This document shows positions 60,431-64,000 of a stretch of DNA of 64,000 nucleotides, piece after piece; within the stretch, counting starts at the first letter, position 1, and the number at the start of each line of letters is the position of its first letter. Origin of the DNA: Pedobacter frigidisoli. Lineage in GTDB: Bacteria; Bacteroidota; Bacteroidia; Sphingobacteriales; Sphingobacteriaceae. The stretch lies in NCBI RefSeq assembly GCF_004331675.1, contig NZ_SJSN01000001.1:434001-498000 (forward strand). The letters are read 5' to 3'. A program made the translations under genes and the position numbers. Under the pieces are notes generated by a model. That model made no database searches. It worked only from the letters and a program-made list of their open reading frames with translations, and was not told the origin of the DNA.

Positions 60431-60979
60431 ATGAAAACTTGTTCGTTGCTCTTCTTTCTGTTTATTGGGTGTTTCGCCCAAGCCCAAGAAGCCCCAATAA
60501 AATGGGCTACTCAAGAAACTTTCTTCGAGGATTTAGTGGGAAAGGAATTGCCGAATTTTAAAGGACTTACCATAAATAAAAAGCCTTTTTCTAAAAGCGA
60601 CCTTAAAAATCAAATTGTAGTGATTAATTTTTGGTTCGAAAAATGCCCGCCTTGCATAGCTGAAATGCCAGAATTGAATGATTTGGTAAGGAAATACGCA
60701 GGTAATAATATTCGTTTCATCGGGATCACTCACGATTCACCGCAATCGGCTAAGCGGTTTCAAAAACGCAATGGTTATTGATATGAAATTGTTAGTCTAA
60801 CGATGGATGAAATTAGAAAGCTGAATATTAACCACGGTTTTCCATCGAATATTCTAGTCGGTAAAGATGGAAAAATCATTTATGCCACAGCAAACATTTC
60901 CTTTATCGACCCTAATTTCAAAGCTAAATCTGAAATCTTTTTAGAGAAATTAAAGTTGGAAATCAATAAGAATAAATAG
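60431..60979 (+). pseudogene. Exported thioredoxin-like (TlpA/ResA-type) gene interrupted by an in-frame TGA
   Basis: A 182-codon thioredoxin-fold protein has a signal peptide (to ~19, CFAQAQ), the active site FEKCPPC (C72 and C75), EMPELNDL and a C-terminal half with INHGFPSNILVGKDGKI (cis-proline region GFPSN). Such proteins reduce or isomerise periplasmic disulfides. Codon 117 (60779-60781) is TGA. The frame stays open to 60977 and the part after the stop is clearly the missing C-terminal third, so a single base change is enough to explain it. Truncation would remove the cis-proline loop and abolish activity. A sequencing error or recoding cannot be excluded. Confidence 0.8.
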
Positions 60980-61030
60980 AATTAAAGTTGCTGGTTGGGC
61001 GGTATAATTCATCCCTTTTTTACTACAAAA

Positions 61031-61070
61031 GGAACAAAAGAAAGTGTTAGCTTAGTTGTTCTTTTGTTCC
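61031..61070. repeat. 10-bp inverted repeat GGAACAAAAG / CTTTTGTTCC
   Basis: Perfect arms (61031-61040 and 61061-61070) with a 20-nt loop, between the broken thioredoxin gene and the bestrophin stop codon. It may be a terminator for either gene; no long T-run follows. Confidence 0.6.
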
Positions 61071-61160
61071 ATTTGGATGATATTACTTTGTAACTTGGAG
61101 AATATCTCAATTTAGTGTGCTCCCAATCTTGTCGATAATTGGAAAAAGAACAGCGAAAAA

Positions 61161-62051
61161 TTAAAGTATATATTCCTCGTTTATTGGCTTTATAGGTTCA
61201 GGAATCTCATTTTCCTCCATCATTTGCAAAAGATTAATTTCAATTGTTCTGGTGATTTGATTTAGTGGAACACCTGCAGAATTATTTTCAAAAGGATTTA
61301 CTAAACTCATTCCATTAATTTGGGTAGAAACAAAAACAAAACCAATTAGCCAACCTAAAAATATAGCTGCAGGTCCGGCATCGGGACTAATAACTAACGT
61401 AAAGGTTACTACAAACAGCCAGATAAACACCTTGGTTAAATAAGTATATGTTGTTGGAAATATGGTGTTTTTAATTCTTTCGCTCATGCCCATCGAATCA
61501 GAGAACCTAACCAGCATTTCATTAATTTCCATAAACCTAAAACCATCTATGGCATTTGCTTTAGATAAGATTTGTAAATCCCTTGATTGAATATTTAAGA
61601 TTGCATTATGGGTATTGGCATGTTTTTCAATCTCATGCAAATCCTCCTCAGGCAAATATTTTACATAAATTTCATCTACGGTTCCACGAAGACTTGCTTT
61701 TAATGCATATAGAAAGGCGATATGCCTACAGATCATCCTCTTTGCTATGGCATCATCTCCATCAACATAGTTGAGCAAAGCTCTTGCGAAAGATCGAGAA
61801 TCATTTACCAATGCGCCCCAAATTTTTCGTCCTTCCCACCACCTGTCGTACGCTTGGTTATTATTAAAACCAATAAAAAAAGCAATTGCCGTTCCTAGAA
61901 GTGTTGGTATAATTGAAGGAATTACAAAATGGTGCGCTATTAAATATTCCCTAACGAAATAAGCAACTGTGCAGGAGGCGATCATAATGAGGTCAACCTG
62001 CCACGTATTTCTTAAAATTCTACTGAACCTGATATTTTGTATTAAAAGCAT
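61161..62051 (-). CDS. Bestrophin family anion channel
   Basis: This ~296-residue inner-membrane protein has bestrophin hallmarks: TVAYFVREYL, IPTLLGTAIAFFIGFNNNQAYDRWWEGRKIWGALVNDSRS (in pieces; NQAYDRWWEGRKIWG is diagnostic) and NPFENNSAGVPLNQITRTIEINLL near the C-terminus. Bacterial members form pentameric ion channels. I prefer ATG 62051 (MLLIQNIRFSR): the upstream in-frame extension crosses the -7 box at 62077-62084. Confidence 0.92.
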   Translation of the reverse strand: MLLIQNIRFSRILRNTWQVDLIMIASCTVAYFVREYLIAHHFVIPSIIPTLLGTAIAFFIGFNNNQAYDRWWEGRKIWGALVNDSRSFARALLNYVDGDDAIAKRMICRHIAFLYALKASLRGTVDEIYVKYLPEEDLHEIEKHANTHNAILNIQSRDLQILSKANAIDGFRFMEINEMLVRFSDSMGMSERIKNTIFPTTYTYLTKVFIWLFVVTFTLVISPDAGPAAIFLGWLIGFVFVSTQINGMSLVNPFENNSAGVPLNQITRTIEINLLQMMEENEIPEPIKPINEEYIL

Positions 62052-62076
62052 ATAATTTGAATGGAAAATGAAAATA

Positions 62077-62084
62077 CAAACATA
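62077..62084 (-). promoter_or_regulatory. -7 box of the bestrophin gene
   Basis: TATGTTTG on the minus strand (62084-62077) matches TAnnTTTG exactly and lies 25 bp before ATG 62051, supporting that start. Confidence 0.5.
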
Positions 62085-62186
62085 AGGCCAAAATGTTTTA
62101 TAATGTAACAATTTTAATGGCAGGAAGCGCAGGTTGCCGATTGTGATTCAAATGTTTATATTGGGAAACCAAATATTCCTATTCTT

Positions 62187-63710
62187 ATGAGCGAAACCTT
62201 ACCCAAGAACAATATCTTTAAAGTCATCGGTGCTTCATCACTTGGTACATTAATCGAGTGGTACGATTTTTACATTTTCGGTAGCCTTGCGGTGATCATT
62301 GGGCATCAACTTTTTCCAGAAGATGCAGGCGCATCTGCGCTAATTAATACTTTAGCGATTTTTGCTGCGGGTTTTATCGTTCGTCCTTTCGGAGCTTTGG
62401 TTTTCGGTAGGTTAGGCGATTTAATTGGCAGGAAATACACCTTTCTGTTAACCCTAGTTTTAATGGGTGGATCTACTTTTTTAATTGGATTAATCCCCTC
62501 ATACAAAAGTATAGGATATGCCGCACCAATTTTAGTGCTCATTTTAAGGTTAATTCAAGGCCTGGCTTTGGGTGGTGAATATGGTGGAGCCGCAACTTAT
62601 GTAGCCGAACATGCCCCAAAAAACAGAAGAGGTTTTTTTACCAGCTGGATTCAAACTACGGCAACCTTAGGGCTATTTCTTTCATTGGGCGTAATTGTAA
62701 TTACAAAAAACATTTTGGGTGCAGATGCATTTGGAGATTGGGGCTGGAGAATTCCGTTTCTATTGTCTATCGTTCTGGTTGTAGTTTCTATCTACATCCG
62801 AATGAAAATGCACGAATCACCTATGTTTTCCAAGCTAAAAGCAGAAGGGAATATCTCTAAAAATCCATTAAAAGAAAGCTTTAATAATAAGGCAAATTTT
62901 AAAATGGTTTTACTTGCGCTATTTGGCGCAACAATGGGTCAAGGTGTGATTTGGTACACAGGCCAGTTTTATGCGCAATCATTTTTGGAGAACACCTGTA
63001 AATTGGATTTTAACGATTCCAGATACATTTTACTTTGGGGAATTGCTTTTGCTACACCGTTCTTTGTAATCTTCGGAGCGTGGAGCGACAAGGTTGGAAG
63101 AAAGTGGATTATGCTCTCTGGAATGCTCTTGGGGATTATTTTCTATCGTCCAATCTACCAAATGTTTTTGGATGATACCGACTTCTCTAAAATTGAGCAA
63201 AATGATGTTTCATCTACAACGGCAATGCCAGCAACAGCAGTTTTGATCCCAAACACTCCTGATAGCTTAAGAACCATTTCGACTAAGGTTATACTAAAAA
63301 ACGGAGCATCATTTAACAAAATTCAGACTGATACGATTTCGGTTTCAAAGGGAGTTTTACCCGCCAAAGAAATTTTAAAGGACAAGGTTTTACCTACACC
63401 AATATTCTGGAAATTTGTCGGATTAATTTTCTTCCAAATTTTATTGGTTACGATGGTTTACGGACCAATTGCAGCCTTTTTGGTAGAGCTTTTCCCAACT
63501 AAAATTAGATATACCTCCATGTCTTTACCTTATCACATTGGTAACGGCGTATTTGGTGGTTTGGTTCCATTTATTGCAACGTTAATTGCCAGTTTTGCAG
63601 GCTCCACACCTTTATCTGGACTTTGGTATCCAATAGGAATTGCGGCTCTGAGCTTAATTATAGGGACGATTTATTTATCGAATAAAAGAGACGAAAGTAT
63701 TAACGATTAA
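62187..63710 (+). CDS. MFS transporter of the metabolite:H+ symporter (MHS) type with an enlarged loop
   Basis: This 507-residue inner-membrane protein has 12 helices and MHS hallmarks: LIEWYDFYIFGSLA in helix 1, GALVFGRLGDLIGRKYTF (MFS signature) and LIQGLALGGEYGGAATYVAEHAPKNRRG (in pieces). Relatives import citrate, shikimate, proline or dicarboxylates with protons. Between the eighth and ninth helices it carries a polar ~75-residue segment (~330-405, rich in Thr, Ser and Val), far longer than usual there. A small membrane-protein gene follows 11 bp downstream. The substrate is unknown. Confidence 0.92.
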   Translation: MSETLPKNNIFKVIGASSLGTLIEWYDFYIFGSLAVIIGHQLFPEDAGASALINTLAIFAAGFIVRPFGALVFGRLGDLIGRKYTFLLTLVLMGGSTFLIGLIPSYKSIGYAAPILVLILRLIQGLALGGEYGGAATYVAEHAPKNRRGFFTSWIQTTATLGLFLSLGVIVITKNILGADAFGDWGWRIPFLLSIVLVVVSIYIRMKMHESPMFSKLKAEGNISKNPLKESFNNKANFKMVLLALFGATMGQGVIWYTGQFYAQSFLENTCKLDFNDSRYILLWGIAFATPFFVIFGAWSDKVGRKWIMLSGMLLGIIFYRPIYQMFLDDTDFSKIEQNDVSSTTAMPATAVLIPNTPDSLRTISTKVILKNGASFNKIQTDTISVSKGVLPAKEILKDKVLPTPIFWKFVGLIFFQILLVTMVYGPIAAFLVELFPTKIRYTSMSLPYHIGNGVFGGLVPFIATLIASFAGSTPLSGLWYPIGIAALSLIIGTIYLSNKRDESIND

Positions 63711-63721
63711 ATAATTTAAAG

Positions 63722-63970
63722 ATGAACGCGTTAAAGAAATTTTTAGGATTAGTTTGGATGGTTTTAGGACCATTGGCGATGACCTTTCTTTTTATACAGG
63801 CTGTAGAAAAAGTGGGCTTAACCCATACCGATATCGAAAGAACAAATACCATTTTGCAATGGGGAATTATACTTTTTATTTTCTTACCCATAAGTTTAGG
63901 GCTGATGATTTTTGGGTTTTATGCCTGGAAAGGCGAATATGAAAAATTGCCAGATAATTCAGCGTTATAG
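63722..63970 (+). CDS. Small two-helix membrane protein following the MFS gene
   Basis: This 82-residue protein has two membrane helices (~8-27 and ~45-66), the phrase FLGLVWMVLGPLAMTFL and a short acidic tail. I believe it matches a small DUF (DUF6814-like) that accompanies MFS symporters in Bacteroidota, but this is from memory. The 11-bp spacing makes an operon near certain and suggests an accessory subunit of the transporter. Confidence 0.7.
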   Translation: MNALKKFLGLVWMVLGPLAMTFLFIQAVEKVGLTHTDIERTNTILQWGIILFIFLPISLGLMIFGFYAWKGEYEKLPDNSAL

Positions 63971-64000
63971 ATAAGGTTAGATTTTGCATCAAAACCTAAA

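Noticed and set aside
60779..60830. TGA in the thioredoxin-like gene as a selenocysteine codon, with a GTTAG-T-CTAAC stem just after it
   Set aside because: The stop is 40 residues from the CPPC site, the stem is too small for a bacterial SECIS, and no homologous position needs selenocysteine.

Overview
The window is a chromosomal segment of a Bacteroidota bacterium, most like Pedobacter or a related member of the Sphingobacteriaceae. This rests on several things. It has low G+C, TonB-dependent receptors and many exported metallo- and serine peptidases. Its CarB ends before the usual allosteric domain. Bacteroidota-type -7 boxes (TAnnTTTG) stand before many genes, and Shine-Dalgarno sequences are nearly absent. 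Intergenic regions are full of short hairpin repeats. I found no phage, integrase, insertion sequence, CRISPR array, tRNA or rRNA. The species is inferred from protein style and not proven.

Layout. 1-4.5 kb: tail of a TonB receptor, an array of hairpin repeats around a nonsense-interrupted lipoprotein metalloprotease, then an Old Yellow Enzyme, an aldo/keto reductase and a DoxX protein. 4.8-7.8 kb: an ABC ATPase, permease, YtrA-type GntR regulator and exported protein in one operon, with a likely operator over the promoter. 7.9-18.5 kb: hydrolase, 2-hydroxyacid dehydrogenase, OmpA lipoprotein, GH2 glycosidase, DoxX proteins, aldose epimerase, PepT and an outer-membrane protein. 18.5-29.8 kb: M14 peptidase, rhomboid, conserved hypotheticals, dipeptide epimerase, rhodanese, DUF4407 protein, and M61 and M28 peptidases. 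30-33.4 kb: carB and a small exported protein.

33.4-39.1 kb is the most integrated locus. A structured RNA candidate ending in a strong terminator precedes a NadR-like kinase. A TPP riboswitch then controls a TonB receptor, a divergent ThiE, a divergent thiamine-pyrophosphokinase-like protein and a GNAT enzyme. I read this as thiamine or thiamine-precursor uptake and salvage. 39.3-49 kb: outer-membrane beta-barrel protein, M49-like peptidase, peptidoglycan amidase, S41 protease and glnS.

49-57.4 kb: stand-alone B12-binding protein, crotonase, orphan sigma-54 response regulator, AI-2E transporter, a YtxH/holin-like envelope cluster, aspS and a HigBA toxin-antitoxin pair. 57.7-64 kb: ECF sigma factor, its likely anti-sigma partner and a large repetitive exported protein, then a nonsense-interrupted thioredoxin-like gene, a bestrophin channel and an MFS symporter with an unusual loop followed by a small membrane protein.

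Most of the window is ordinary chromosome. The points worth following are the compensated hairpin repeat family, the structured RNA at 33.5-33.7 kb, the GntR operator over its own promoter, the thiamine locus with divergent enzymes, and two otherwise intact genes each cut by one in-frame stop.
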